Positions 1 to 8,460 of a stretch of 34,023 bases of DNA are shown piece after piece. How positions within the stretch are numbered: the first letter of the stretch is position 1; the number at the start of each line of letters is the position of its first letter. Both the position numbers and the translations under genes were made by a program. Origin of the DNA: Lysobacterales bacterium (GTDB lineage Bacteria; Pseudomonadota; Gammaproteobacteria; Xanthomonadales; SZUA-5); contig JABAQR010000036.1 in NCBI GenBank assembly GCA_019187485.1, forward strand, positions 1 through 34,023. Direction: 5' to 3'. The notes under the pieces were generated by a model that searched no databases, was not told the origin of the DNA, and worked only from the letters and a program-made list of their open reading frames with translations.

Positions 1-1
1 C

Positions 2-1030
2 CGCGCCGATGCCTGCGAGATCGCGCCGCTGCTGGTGCGCGCCGGCGCCGACCCGGCGCGGCGCGCGCGCGATGGCACCACCGCCGCCGGCATCGCGCAA
101 CTGACCGGCCAGGCCGAGCTGGCGCGCCTGCTCGACTGGCCTGCCGGCGCCCATCCGGGCTGCGCACTCGATGGCCGCACCGTCGCCGCCTGCGGTCGTC
201 GCGGCGACCTCGCAACCCTCGACCGCCTGCTGTCGCTGGGACTCGACGTCGACGGCGTCGACGAGCAGGGCGCGAGTGCCCTGCTGCACGCCGCAGGTAC
301 CGGCCAGCTCGACTTCTGTCGCGCCATCGCCGAGCGCGGTGCCGACCTGCGCCGCTGCAATCGCGCCGGCGTCAGTCCGCTGGCGGCGGCGATCCTCGCG
401 GCGAAGCCGACGGTGGTCGACTGGCTGCTCGGGCGCGGCGTGGAACTCGAGGGCCTGCTGCTCGGGCGGCTGACGCCGCTGGGCCTCGCCGCCGCCTGCC
501 TGCGCCAGCCGCTGGTCGACAGCCTGTTGCAGCGCGGTGCCGACCCGCAGGGCGCCGCGGCGCCGGAATCTCCGCTGCAGGCCACCGTGGCGCTGGTCTT
601 CGACAGCACACGGCCATTGCCGGCGCTGCTGGCGATGTTGCGGCGCCTGCTCGAGGCGCAGGCGAACCCGGACCGGCCGGACGCGCAACGGCGCACGCCA
701 GCGCACACGCTGGTCGGCAGCGGCCGGGTCGAGCCGCAAGTGCGCGACGAGGCACGCCTGCAACCGGTGTTGCAGGCCCTGCTGCAGGGCGGCGCCAACC
801 CCAACCTGGTCGACGCCGAAGGTCGCACGCCGCTGCACTGGGCCTGCCGCCACGGCCTCGTCCAATGCGGCGCGACCCTGCTCGAACTCGGCGCCGACCC
901 GTGCGTGGCCGACGGCAACCGCCAGTTGCCGATCGACCTGCTGTCGCCGCGCTACCGCATCCACCTCGGCCCGGCGCTGCGCCAGGCCGCCGAGGCCTGG
1001 AACCGCCAGCGCGGCGGCCGCCCGCGCTGA
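2..1030 (+). CDS. Ankyrin-repeat protein, 3' part
   Basis: The frame is already open at base 2 and reads into an ankyrin pattern (APLLVRAGADP) before the first possible start codon, a GTG at 35, so the window cuts the gene at its 5' end. About 342 residues remain. Helix-loop units recur with the consensus A-x-L-L-x-x-G-A-D/N-P: LLSLGLDVDGVDEQG, AIAERGADLRRCNRAG, SLLQRGADP, LLQGGANPNLVDAEGRTPLHWA and LLELGADPCVADGN. Several units have lost the TPLH tetrapeptide, so the array is degenerate. Ankyrin arrays bind other proteins; no enzymatic domain is visible in this part and the partner is unknown. No membrane segment is seen. The gene converges on the M23 peptidase gene with a 31-base gap. The family call is safe; the function is not. 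Confidence 0.85.
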   Translation, partial: RADACEIAPLLVRAGADPARRARDGTTAAGIAQLTGQAELARLLDWPAGAHPGCALDGRTVAACGRRGDLATLDRLLSLGLDVDGVDEQGASALLHAAGTGQLDFCRAIAERGADLRRCNRAGVSPLAAAILAAKPTVVDWLLGRGVELEGLLLGRLTPLGLAAACLRQPLVDSLLQRGADPQGAAAPESPLQATVALVFDSTRPLPALLAMLRRLLEAQANPDRPDAQRRTPAHTLVGSGRVEPQVRDEARLQPVLQALLQGGANPNLVDAEGRTPLHWACRHGLVQCGATLLELGADPCVADGNRQLPIDLLSPRYRIHLGPALRQAAEAWNRQRGGRPR

Positions 1031-1034
1031 ACAT

Positions 1035-1051
1035 GCGAGCCGGGAGCTCGC
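1035..1051. terminator. Hairpin between convergent genes
   Basis: A perfect 6-bp stem (GCGAGC / GCTCGC) with a 5-base loop fills the short gap between the ankyrin gene and the M23 peptidase gene. No T-tract follows on either strand, so it may be only a weak bidirectional terminator or a pause site. Confidence 0.3.
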
Positions 1052-1061
1052 GGCGGCGGAC

Positions 1062-1907
1062 TCACGGCGGCAACAGCAGCTGCGGATCCAGCTTGACCTC
1101 GAACCAGTTCAGGCCGAGATGCAGGTGTGGACCGCTGGCGCGGCCACTCATGCCGATCGTGCCGACCGGCTCGCCGCGACGCAGATACTGACCTTCCCGC
1201 ACCTCGATCCGGTGCATGTGGAGGTAGACGCTGCTGACGCCATGACCGTGGTCCAGCACCACCGTGCGCCCGGTGAGGAGCATGTCCGCATGTACCAACG
1301 TGACCACGCCGGGCAGCGGAGCGAGGATTGGCGTGCCCGCCGGCGCGGCGATGTCGAGGCCCATGTGCGGGCTCTTCGGATTTCCGTTCAGCACCCGTTG
1401 ACTGCCGTACACCCCGCTGATGCGACCGCGCGCCGGCCAGCGGAAGGCTTCCGCGAAATCGCTGCGCGAATCGTCGCGCTCGCGCGCCTTCGCGATCAGC
1501 GCCGCTTCGCGCTCGATGCGCGCCTGCTCGGCCGGATCCGGGTTCACCGTCGCCGGTGGCAGGCCGTCCACGCGCTCGATGTGGTAGCGGCGACTCGCCA
1601 CCGGCAGGCCCGCGCAGCGCGCTTTCTTGTCCCCGGCGAGGCGCAGGCACAGCACCACCCGCAGCTGGTCGCGCCCGAGGCCGAACACGAAACGTCCCTG
1701 GTCATCGATCCGCAGATTGCGTGCGTCCACGCTGACACGCGCGCCGGGCTCGGTGCGCCCGATCACGAGCTGGCCCTGGCGCAGCGGTGCGTCGAGGGTA
1801 AGGCCGTCGGGTGGCGTGGCGGCGGGGACGGACGTCACCAAGAGCGCAAGACCCGCAAGCAGGAGGGCACGCGTGCCCTCGTTGCCTCGCGACTTCAATG
1901 CGCTCAC
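1062..1907 (-). CDS. M23-family (LytM-type) peptidoglycan endopeptidase, exported
   Basis: A 281-residue zinc metallopeptidase expected to cut peptide cross-links of peptidoglycan in the periplasm. An N-terminal hydrophobic segment (residues 13-28, LALLVTSVPA) looks like a signal peptide. A beta-rich linker domain and a charged helix (about 125-150) precede the M23 core at about 155-281. The metal and catalytic motif set is present: H181-x3-D185, the H220-G-H222 region, H230 in YLHM, and H261-L-H263 in GPHLHL. The chosen start is a GTG at 1907, because GGAG lies 8 bases upstream and the start overlaps the dihydroorotase stop as GTGA. A longer frame to 2033 would run inside pyrC with a non-protein-like N-terminus. 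The overlap suggests translational coupling to pyrC, although the two functions are unrelated. All core residues are present, so it could be an active enzyme; a regulator of amidases is less likely. Confidence 0.9.
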   Translation of the reverse strand: MSALKSRGNEGTRALLLAGLALLVTSVPAATPPDGLTLDAPLRQGQLVIGRTEPGARVSVDARNLRIDDQGRFVFGLGRDQLRVVLCLRLAGDKKARCAGLPVASRRYHIERVDGLPPATVNPDPAEQARIEREAALIAKARERDDSRSDFAEAFRWPARGRISGVYGSQRVLNGNPKSPHMGLDIAAPAGTPILAPLPGVVTLVHADMLLTGRTVVLDHGHGVSSVYLHMHRIEVREGQYLRRGEPVGTIGMSGRASGPHLHLGLNWFEVKLDPQLLLPP

Positions 1908-3238
1908 CGCGCAAACTCCAGCCGCTGCCCGAGGATGCGGTCGTCGATCTGGCCATCGCGGTACGCGAGATGGCCGTTGACCCAGGTGGCGGCCACCGTC
2001 GAGCGGAAGCGGTCGCCCTCGAAGGGCGACCAACCACAGCGACTCAGCACATCTTCGCGGCGCACCACACGTCCGCGCTCGAGATCGACCAGCACCAGAT
2101 CGGCCTGATAACCCTCGCGCAGATACCCGCGGTTACGCACGCCGAAGATCCGCGCTGGTGCGTGCGCGATCTTCTCGACGATCCGCGACAGATCGAGGAT
2201 TCCGTCGTGGTAGCGCTCCAGCACCAGCGGCAGCGCGTACTGGACCAGCGGCAGGCCGGCGGCGGCCCTGTCGTAGCGCGCGCTCTTCTCAGCCAGCAGA
2301 TGCGGTGCATGATCGGTGGCGAGCACGTCGATGCGACCATCGTTCACCGCCTGCCACAGCGCGGCGCGGTCTGAGGCTTCCTTGAGTGCGGGATTGCACT
2401 TGATGAGATTGCCCTTGCGCGCATAGTCCTCGCGGCAGAAATGCAGGAAGTGCAGGCAGGTTTCGGCGGTGATGCGCTTGCCATCGGGTGGGCCTGGCGC
2501 GAACAACTCCAGTTCCTCGGCGGTGCTGATGTGCAGCACGTGCAGGCGCGCGTCGTGACGTTTCGCCAGCTCGATCGCCAGCAGTGTCGACTTCAGGCAG
2601 GCCTCGCGTGAACGGATATCCGGGTGCGCGTCGGGCGGGATCTCCTCACCGTGGCGTTCGCGGAAGCGCGCGAGATTGGCATGGATCGTCGGCGTGTCCT
2701 CGCAGTGGGTCGCGATCAGGCAGGGCGCGTCGCGGAAGATCGCATCCAGCACGTCGGGATCGTCCACCAACATGTTGCCGGTGGAGGCGCCCATGAAGAC
2801 CTTGATGCCGGCGACGCCGTACTCGTCGGCACGCGCCACATCGGCGAGATTGTCGTTGGTGGCGCCAAGATAGAAGGCGTAATTGCCCAGGGAGCTTTGC
2901 GCGGCGCGCGCGCACTTCTGGCCGATCATCTCCATCGAGCCCGTCCACGGCGAGGTGTTCGGCATCTCCATGTAGCTGGTGATGCCACCGGCGATCGCCG
3001 CGCGCGATTCCGTACCGATGTCGCCCTTGTGGGTCAGTCCGGGTTCGCGGAAATGCACCTGGTCGTCGATCATGCCCGGCAGCAGCGTGCGCCCGGCGGC
3101 GTCGAACACCTGCTCGTCCGGCCGCGCGCCGAGCGCGCGGCCGATCTCCGCGATCACCCCGTTGCGCACGCGCAAATCGGCCTCGAAGACGCGACCCTCG
3201 TTGACCAGTCGCGCATTGACGATCAGGTGGCTGAACAT
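1904..3238 (-). CDS. pyrC: Dihydroorotase (pyrC-like, amidohydrolase superfamily)
   Basis: A 444-residue cytosolic enzyme of de novo pyrimidine synthesis that interconverts N-carbamoyl-aspartate and dihydroorotate. Class I dihydroorotase landmarks are visible: the FREPG substrate loop at 63-67, MPNT at 92-95, K146 in GIKVFMG as the expected carboxylated lysine, H178 in ATHCED, H236 in LHVLHIST, and D309 in ATDHAPH. The usual metal-binding H-x-H reads Q60-x-H62 (DDQVHF) here. I recall the same Gln in related dihydroorotases but cannot check it. The product overlaps the M23 peptidase start by GTGA. The ATG start at 3238 gives a normal N-terminus (MFSHLIVNARLVNEG). An allantoinase or hydantoinase identity is less likely given FREPG and MPNT. 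No other pyr gene is in the window. Confidence 0.9.
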   Translation of the reverse strand: MFSHLIVNARLVNEGRVFEADLRVRNGVIAEIGRALGARPDEQVFDAAGRTLLPGMIDDQVHFREPGLTHKGDIGTESRAAIAGGITSYMEMPNTSPWTGSMEMIGQKCARAAQSSLGNYAFYLGATNDNLADVARADEYGVAGIKVFMGASTGNMLVDDPDVLDAIFRDAPCLIATHCEDTPTIHANLARFRERHGEEIPPDAHPDIRSREACLKSTLLAIELAKRHDARLHVLHISTAEELELFAPGPPDGKRITAETCLHFLHFCREDYARKGNLIKCNPALKEASDRAALWQAVNDGRIDVLATDHAPHLLAEKSARYDRAAAGLPLVQYALPLVLERYHDGILDLSRIVEKIAHAPARIFGVRNRGYLREGYQADLVLVDLERGRVVRREDVLSRCGWSPFEGDRFRSTVAATWVNGHLAYRDGQIDDRILGQRLEFAR

Positions 3239-3680
3239 GGGGTGGGCCCGATTGGCAGTGGCCGGATTATCGGCGAAGCGATGAACGTCCAGCGGCGCAG
3301 ACGCCGGCTCGATGCCTCCGGCCCGGGCTTCTCCCGCCCCGGGAGCGATTCCGCGCGGCGCTTCCCGTCATCGACCACCCGCAACCGTGGCAGAGTCCGG
3401 CGCACCCGACGGGTGAGCCAGTGTCCAGGACCGGGCGTACCGCGGGCACCGGGCTGTCGGCTGTGGCGGCTTGAACAGGACGATCCGAGCCAGATGACCA
3501 TCGCGGCTCAGAACCTGCAACACTTCGTGGGACACGATCCGGCGACTGTGCGGCGGTTGCTGGACGGGGCTTGAGACGGGGGATTTTTCTGCAACACCAG
3601 CGAAGCGGGAAATACTGGTGTCTTTCGGGCGCCCACTCCCGCAGGGAGGGCCGGAGCCGGAAGTTTGTCTGGAAACCATC
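3239..3680. other. 442-base gene-free spacer
   Basis: This lies between the divergent pyrC and glycosyltransferase-like genes and should hold both promoters. No frame in it looks like a protein. Near its right end a perfect 7-bp inverted repeat (ACACCAG at 3594-3600, CTGGTGT at 3615-3621, 14 bases apart) follows a short T-rich stretch. It could be an operator or a small hairpin for the + strand gene. No convincing -35/-10 pair was found. Confidence 0.4.
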
Positions 3681-5408
3681 ATGACGCCACGGATGACAAG
3701 CACCGAGGTCCTGATTTCCCAGGGATGGCGACTGGCTTTCGGCTGCCTGTGCGTCTGGCTCGGCGCATGCGCATGGTTGGTCAATGTCGAGTACGGGGAC
3801 GGTTACAGCACGGTAGCAAATGCCGAGTATCTGCTGGGGAGCTCGGATGCCTGGTTCTGGCAACGAGGACCGGTGATGGCCATGCTGCTGGTGCCAGCCG
3901 AATGGCTAGCGCAACGGTTTCACCTGGCGCCGCTCGACGTGCGAATGCACCATGCCGCGATGGCGCTCTTGCATGCGGGTTACCTGTTCGGCGTTTGGCG
4001 TCTGTTGGTGCGATCGCATGGTGTCGCTTCGGCCACGCTGCTGGGCTGGCTGGCGGCGATTCCCACCCTGGTTTTCTTCAGCTACGCGCCATTCGTCAGC
4101 CACGATATCGCGCCCGGTCTGTTGGTGTTCTACCTGCTCTTTCTGGTGCACGAGGACCGATCCTCGTGGATGGACGCGTTACGGTTCGGGCTGGTCTGCG
4201 TTGCGCTGGTGCTGGTCAAGCAGAGCTTCGCGCTGGCCCCGGTGGCGGTGTTGCTGGCGCGGTTCTGCGCCTTGCTGTCGCTGCATCGGCTGGATCGGCG
4301 GCAATGGCTCGCGGCGCTCCGGTTCGCAACCGCCACACTGATTGCGGGGGTGTGCTGCTGGCTGGTCTACGGTTGGCTTTCGGCGGGCCGCTTCCCGGAC
4401 CTGGCGTTGTGGCAGCGGCCGTGGGCGATGATCGACAGGATCGGCAACAATTACCGCGGCTTGCGCGAGCTCGACGAGCTATTCGATCCCTGGCTGTATC
4501 TGCGCAACCTGCATGCCTATGGAGTGGTTGCCGCAGCCCTGGCGATGCCGGCGCTGATTCTCGCGTGGTGCAGTGCCGACCTTTGGCGGCGTCAGCTCGC
4601 CATCGCTTGGCTGTTGCTGCTGCTGGCGATGGTATGGACGCCATTCAAGGAGGTGCGTTACCTGGCCGTGCTTGCTCCGATGACGGCCTGTCTGCTGGTG
4701 CCACTGCTGGCCAGTATTCTGCGTCGTGGCAAGGCATGGGCGACTCTGTTGGTCCTGGCCATCAGCATCGACCTGACGCGCTGCGTGCCGGAGGCGATGC
4801 GCATCGGCGACCCCTGGTATCGCGACGAGATACGCGTCTTTTTCGAGCCGCTGGCCGACGATGCGAACGGCACTGCGCCGATCTTCTTCGGCGTGGGCTG
4901 GCTGAATTTCCTGAGTCCGGAGCGCGAGGCTTTCCGAGCGGATCCTTTCCACCGCATCACCGAAATGCAGATCGACCAGCTGCGTGTGCTCTTCGATCTG
5001 CCCCGCGAGCGCGTGTTCCGGATCCGGTGGGAGAAGCTCTCCAGCGCACTGCTGCCGGGGTCGGCGTTCCTGCTACAGAACCAGATGTTGTCGCGCACGC
5101 CGGTCGTGAGCAGCGACAGTCGCGCCGGACTTGCCGCGAACTTCGAGCAGGTCTACGCACGGGCGGTCGATGTGCGCTTCGAATGGACGGGCACGCACTA
5201 TCTTGCGCGCGACGCCGGCGCGTCACCGTTGCTGCTGGTGCGCGGCGGCGAGTCGGATACGGAAGTGGTGCGCGTACCGGCGGGTGTCATCGACGCGGCC
5301 ACCTTGCGCCGTTTCGGGACATTCGACGGAACTCCCGCATACGTGCAGTTGCGCGCCCTGCGAGTGCTGCGGGACTGCAACATCGATGGCTGCCGTCGCT
5401 CCGATTGA
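3681..5408 (+). CDS. Polytopic membrane protein, probable GT-C type glycosyltransferase
   Basis: A protein of 575 residues from the ATG at 3681; a GGA sits 7 bases upstream, and an ATG at 3693 is also possible. The first 370 or so residues hold roughly 8-10 hydrophobic segments. The first extramembrane loop contains acidic residues (VEYGDGYSTVANAEYLLG). This layout, an N-terminal helix, an acidic loop, many membrane helices and then a soluble C-terminal part of about 200 residues, resembles GT-C enzymes that move sugars from polyprenyl-phosphate donors (PMT/ArnT-like). No family-specific motif was recognised, so substrate and acceptor are unknown. Third codon positions are less GC-biased than in neighbours: in the first 30 codons 23 end in G or C, and rarer codons such as ATA and GGA occur. 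It stands alone between unrelated genes, which fits an acquired gene. Confidence 0.55.
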   Translation: MTPRMTSTEVLISQGWRLAFGCLCVWLGACAWLVNVEYGDGYSTVANAEYLLGSSDAWFWQRGPVMAMLLVPAEWLAQRFHLAPLDVRMHHAAMALLHAGYLFGVWRLLVRSHGVASATLLGWLAAIPTLVFFSYAPFVSHDIAPGLLVFYLLFLVHEDRSSWMDALRFGLVCVALVLVKQSFALAPVAVLLARFCALLSLHRLDRRQWLAALRFATATLIAGVCCWLVYGWLSAGRFPDLALWQRPWAMIDRIGNNYRGLRELDELFDPWLYLRNLHAYGVVAAALAMPALILAWCSADLWRRQLAIAWLLLLLAMVWTPFKEVRYLAVLAPMTACLLVPLLASILRRGKAWATLLVLAISIDLTRCVPEAMRIGDPWYRDEIRVFFEPLADDANGTAPIFFGVGWLNFLSPEREAFRADPFHRITEMQIDQLRVLFDLPRERVFRIRWEKLSSALLPGSAFLLQNQMLSRTPVVSSDSRAGLAANFEQVYARAVDVRFEWTGTHYLARDAGASPLLLVRGGESDTEVVRVPAGVIDAATLRRFGTFDGTPAYVQLRALRVLRDCNIDGCRRSD

Positions 5409-5596
5409 CCACGTCGCCTCAAGCTGCCGGGAACGCCGATGGTGATGGCGAGGGCGCGGCCAGACCTTCGCCTTGCAGCGCATTGTCTGGAAATCCGGGG
5501 ATCTTGAAAACCGAAGGAATGTCGGCGTCGGCAGCATGAAATCATCGCGAACCCTCGGCGGCGGCCACCGTCGGCGCACGATCCGGTCGCGTGTCC

Positions 5597-7765
5597 TCAG
5601 CCCACCAGCAAGGACACGTCCGCGACTTGCAGGAACAACCGGCTCAGGTGCTCCAGCAGCGCGAGCCGGTTGTCGCGTACCGCGACGTCCCCGGCCATCA
5701 CCATGACGCCGTCGAAGAAGGCGTCGACCGGCGCCTGCAACGTGGCGAGGCGGGTCAGCCCGGCGACGTAGTCGCTCGCGGCGAAATGCGGCGCGCTGGC
5801 GCGTTCGGCGTCGCCGATCGCGAGATACAGCGCCTTCTCGGCGTCGTGGTGCAGGCGGTCGGACTCGACCGGCCCGAGCGTGGCGACGTCGATGCCGCCC
5901 TCGGAGGCCTTGCGCAGGATGTTGCGGATGCGCTTGTTCGCGGCGGCCAGGCTCTGGCAGGCGCTCTGCTGCTTGAAGGCGAGCACCGCCTTCAGGCGCA
6001 GGTCGAAGTCGACCAGGTCGTGCGGCCGGCGCGCGGCGACGGCCTCGAAGACGTCGGCGGTGATGCCGGCCTCGGTGTACCAGGCGCGGGTGCGCTCGAG
6101 AATGAACTCGTAGAGCTCGTTGACCGCCGGCGCGGTCAGTTCGTCGACCAGCTTGGCGATGAGCGCGCTGTCGTGGAAGACCACCCCGGCGAGCTTGCCG
6201 AGGTAGTCCTTGAGGCTCTGCGCCGGCACCGACAGCACCGCCTGCTCGAGCACGCGCGGCAGGTCCAGGCGCACGCCGCCCTCGATCAGCGTGCGCGCCA
6301 GGCCAAGCGCCGCGCGGCGCAGCGCGAAGGGATCCTTGTTGCCGGTGGGCTTGAGGCCGACCGCGAAGATGCCGGCGAGGGTGTCCAGGCGTTCGGCGAT
6401 CGCGAGCACGCGCCCGAGCGGGCTCGCCGCGATCGGCGCACCCGACTGGCGCGGCGCGTAGACCTCGTCGAGCGCGATCGCGAGTGCCTCCGGCTGGCCC
6501 TGCGCGAGCGCGTAGGTGCGGCCCATCTGGCCCTGCAGTTCCGGGAACTCGCCGACCATGCGCGTCAGCAGGTCGGCCTTGGCCAGCCGCGCCGCGGCCT
6601 CGGCGAAGCCGGGGTCGACGCCGACCGCGGGCGCTACCACGCGCGCCAGTGCGATCACGCGCGTGGTCTTGTCGTGCAGCGTGCCGAGCTTCTGCTGGTA
6701 GGTGACCAGCTTCAGGCCCTCGACGTGCTCGGTCAGCGGCTGCCTGAGGTCCTGGTCGTAGAAGAAACCGGCGTCCGCCAGGCGCGGGCGCACCACGCGC
6801 TCGTAGCCCTTGCGGATCTCGTCGGCATCGCGACTCTCAATGTTGGCGACGCCGATGAAATGCGGCGTCAGCTTGCCGCCCGCGTCGAGCACCGGGAAGA
6901 AGCGCTGGTGGGTCTCGATGGTGGTGACGATCACCGCGTCCGGCAGACGCATGAACTCGGCCGGGATCGAGCACGCGATCGCGCATGGCCATTCGGTCAG
7001 GTTGCTGACCTCGTCGACGAGGTCCTCGGGCAGGCGCGCGACGCCGCCCTGACGCTGCGCCGTGGCGGCGACTTCGCTGCGCACGCGCTCGCGGCGGGCG
7101 TCGGGATCGGCGATCACGCGCGCCGCCAGCAACGCGGATTCGTAATCGGCAGGGCGCGCGACCGACACCTCGCCGGCGTGGTGGAAACGATGGCCGCGGG
7201 TGGACTTGCCGCTGGCGACGCCGTAGACGCTGGCCGGCAGCACCTCGTCGCCGAGCAGCACGATCAGTCCGTGCACCGGGCGCAGGAAGGCGAAGTCGTT
7301 GTCGCCCCAGCGCATCGGCTTACCCTGCGGCAGAGCCTTGATGGCCTCCTCGACCATGCCGGGCAGCACGTCCGCGGTCTGCGCGCCGGGCTTGCGCGAG
7401 CGGTGCACGAACCACGCGCCCTTGTCGGTTTCCAGTTTTTCGAGCGCATCGACGGACACGCCGCAGGAGGCGGCGAAGCCCACCAGTGCCTTGCTCGGGG
7501 CGCCGTCCGGGCCAGTGCCGGCGGCCAGCGCCGGGCCGCGTCGCTCGAGCGTCTGCTCGGGTGCGGCGAGGGCGACTTCCGGGATCAGCACGGCGATCCG
7601 GCGCGGCGTCCACAGCGCGCGCGCGCGCCCGGCCGGGTGCGCGATGCCGGCCTTGGCGAGGCGCTCGCAGAGGCCGGCGCGCAGGCCGGTGGCGAGGTCG
7701 GCAACCGCCTTGGCCGGCAGTTCTTCGGTGAGCAGTTCGACCAGCAGGTCGGCGGTGGTGGTCAT
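5597..7765 (-). CDS. glyS: Glycyl-tRNA synthetase beta subunit
   Basis: The 722-residue large subunit of the alpha2beta2 glycyl-tRNA synthetase. It binds the tRNA, with a C-terminal DALR-like anticodon-binding region, and works with GlyQ to charge tRNA-Gly. The N-terminus LLVELLTEELPAKAV, the segment TRGHRFH near 180, and FFPVLDAGGKLTPHFIGVANI are typical of GlyS, and the length is close to the usual 690. The start is the ATG at 7765, with GGAG 5 bases upstream. This ATG overlaps the stop of the preceding toxin gene as ATGA. The gene would normally follow glyQ directly; here a toxin-antitoxin pair lies between them, so glyS should be transcribed at least partly through that pair. It converges on the glycosyltransferase-like gene across 188 bases with no clear terminator. 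Confidence 0.97.
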   Translation of the reverse strand: MTTTADLLVELLTEELPAKAVADLATGLRAGLCERLAKAGIAHPAGRARALWTPRRIAVLIPEVALAAPEQTLERRGPALAAGTGPDGAPSKALVGFAASCGVSVDALEKLETDKGAWFVHRSRKPGAQTADVLPGMVEEAIKALPQGKPMRWGDNDFAFLRPVHGLIVLLGDEVLPASVYGVASGKSTRGHRFHHAGEVSVARPADYESALLAARVIADPDARRERVRSEVAATAQRQGGVARLPEDLVDEVSNLTEWPCAIACSIPAEFMRLPDAVIVTTIETHQRFFPVLDAGGKLTPHFIGVANIESRDADEIRKGYERVVRPRLADAGFFYDQDLRQPLTEHVEGLKLVTYQQKLGTLHDKTTRVIALARVVAPAVGVDPGFAEAAARLAKADLLTRMVGEFPELQGQMGRTYALAQGQPEALAIALDEVYAPRQSGAPIAASPLGRVLAIAERLDTLAGIFAVGLKPTGNKDPFALRRAALGLARTLIEGGVRLDLPRVLEQAVLSVPAQSLKDYLGKLAGVVFHDSALIAKLVDELTAPAVNELYEFILERTRAWYTEAGITADVFEAVAARRPHDLVDFDLRLKAVLAFKQQSACQSLAAANKRIRNILRKASEGGIDVATLGPVESDRLHHDAEKALYLAIGDAERASAPHFAASDYVAGLTRLATLQAPVDAFFDGVMVMAGDVAVRDNRLALLEHLSRLFLQVADVSLLVG

Positions 7766-8199
7766 CCGGGCTCCGAAACGACATTCAGGAAAGGGTTGCG
7801 CACCACGATGCCGAAGTACTCCTGGCCGTGGTTCAGGTCTTCGCTCAGGATCTCGCGGCAGCGTCCGCGCTCGGCGGCGGCGACGATCAGTCCGTCCCAC
7901 AGCGAGAGCTGATAGCGGGCACAAACGTCGAGTGCGCGACGGGTCAGGGTGGCGTCGAGGTTGACGAGCGGGCAGTGCGCATACAAGCCGAGTGCTTCCC
8001 GGGTCTGGTCGAGCGTGAATCCAAAACGCGGCCGCAGCAATACCGCGGCGAGTTCGTTCAGCACCTGCGCCGATAGCACCAGACGCTCGTTTTCGATCAA
8101 TTCACCGACGAGGTCGAAAGCGACCGCCTGCTTGTGGCCCGCCGAGACATCGTTGGCGTGAACGAGGACGTTAGTATCGACGAAGCACGGGCCGGTCAT
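7762..8199 (-). CDS. vapC: PIN-domain ribonuclease toxin (VapC type)
   Basis: A 145-residue PIN-domain protein, the toxin of a type II toxin-antitoxin pair; VapC toxins are Mg-dependent RNases that cut tRNA or rRNA. The acidic active-site set is present: D8 in FVDTNVLVH, E49 in LNELAAV, D102 in LSLWDGLIVAAA and D121 in SEDLNHGQ, the last also being the family signature. The ATG at 8199 is preferred over one at 8235: it gives a normal PIN N-terminus and has AAGAG upstream inside the antitoxin gene. The gene overlaps the antitoxin by 29 bases and overlaps glyS by ATGA. Codon use is looser than in glyQ and glyS (about three quarters of the first 65 codons end in G or C, counted by eye), which fits acquisition. 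All acidic residues are kept, so it looks functional. Confidence 0.92.
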   Translation of the reverse strand: MTGPCFVDTNVLVHANDVSAGHKQAVAFDLVGELIENERLVLSAQVLNELAAVLLRPRFGFTLDQTREALGLYAHCPLVNLDATLTRRALDVCARYQLSLWDGLIVAAAERGRCREILSEDLNHGQEYFGIVVRNPFLNVVSEPG

Positions 8200-8422
8200 A
8201 GAGCTCTTCGCGGTTGAACTTCGCGCCGCCGGCATCGCGGGCCAGCTTGCGGGTCACCCGCCGGAACTCCTCCGCACGCTGCTTCGCTGCGCTCGCTTCG
8301 GACGCCACCAGTTGCTCCAGGTATTCCCGCAGCAACTGGGTCACGGTGGTGTCGCGGTCGAGCGCGAGTTTGCGCGCGCGGCGCAACAGTTCGTCGTCGA
8401 CGGAGAAGGTGACATTGGTCAT
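8171..8422 (-). CDS. vapB: Ribbon-helix-helix antitoxin (VapB type)
   Basis: An 83-residue antitoxin paired with the overlapping PIN toxin. Residues 1-45 fit a ribbon-helix-helix DNA-binding domain: the beta strand TNVTFSVDDELL, helix 1 RRARKLALDRD and helix 2 TVTQLLREYLEQLV. The basic, flexible C-terminus (NREELYDRPVLRRY) would wrap the toxin. Such antitoxins repress their own promoter as a complex with the toxin. A 29-bp palindrome overlapping a -10 box sits directly upstream, with an AAGGG ribosome-binding site formed by its downstream arm. The ATG at 8422 is the only start that gives the full first strand. The gene begins 62 bases after the glyQ stop and has the same orientation. Confidence 0.9.
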   Translation of the reverse strand: MTNVTFSVDDELLRRARKLALDRDTTVTQLLREYLEQLVASEASAAKQRAEEFRRVTRKLARDAGGAKFNREELYDRPVLRRY

Positions 8423-8431
8423 CGGTAGCCA

Positions 8432-8460
8432 CCCTTATCAGGTGTCACACATAATAAGGG
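8432..8460. promoter_or_regulatory. 29-bp nested palindrome, probable vapBC operator
   Basis: Outer arms CCCTTAT (8432-8438) and ATAAGGG (8454-8460) are perfect complements. Inner arms GTGT and ACAC (8442-8450) share the same centre at 8446. The only asymmetry is in the two 3-base connectors. It overlaps the vapB -10 box on one side and supplies the AAGGG ribosome-binding site on the other, so it could act as a repressor site, an RNA hairpin over the ribosome-binding site, or both. Confidence 0.7.

Noticed and set aside
537..2108. A long open frame crossing the ankyrin gene end and the M23 gene
   Set aside because: Arg/Ala/Thr-rich text without protein character, overlapping two well-supported genes in other frames.
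3488..3574. Plus-strand text QMTIAAQNLQHFVGHDPATV resembling the edge of a phosphotransfer (Hpt) domain
   Set aside because: Only about 20 residues, no supporting residues upstream and no start; too little to call a relic.
7765..7924. Longer glyS start inside the toxin gene
   Set aside because: The added residues are basic and unlike any GlyS, while the ATG at 7765 has a good ribosome-binding site and the family N-terminus.
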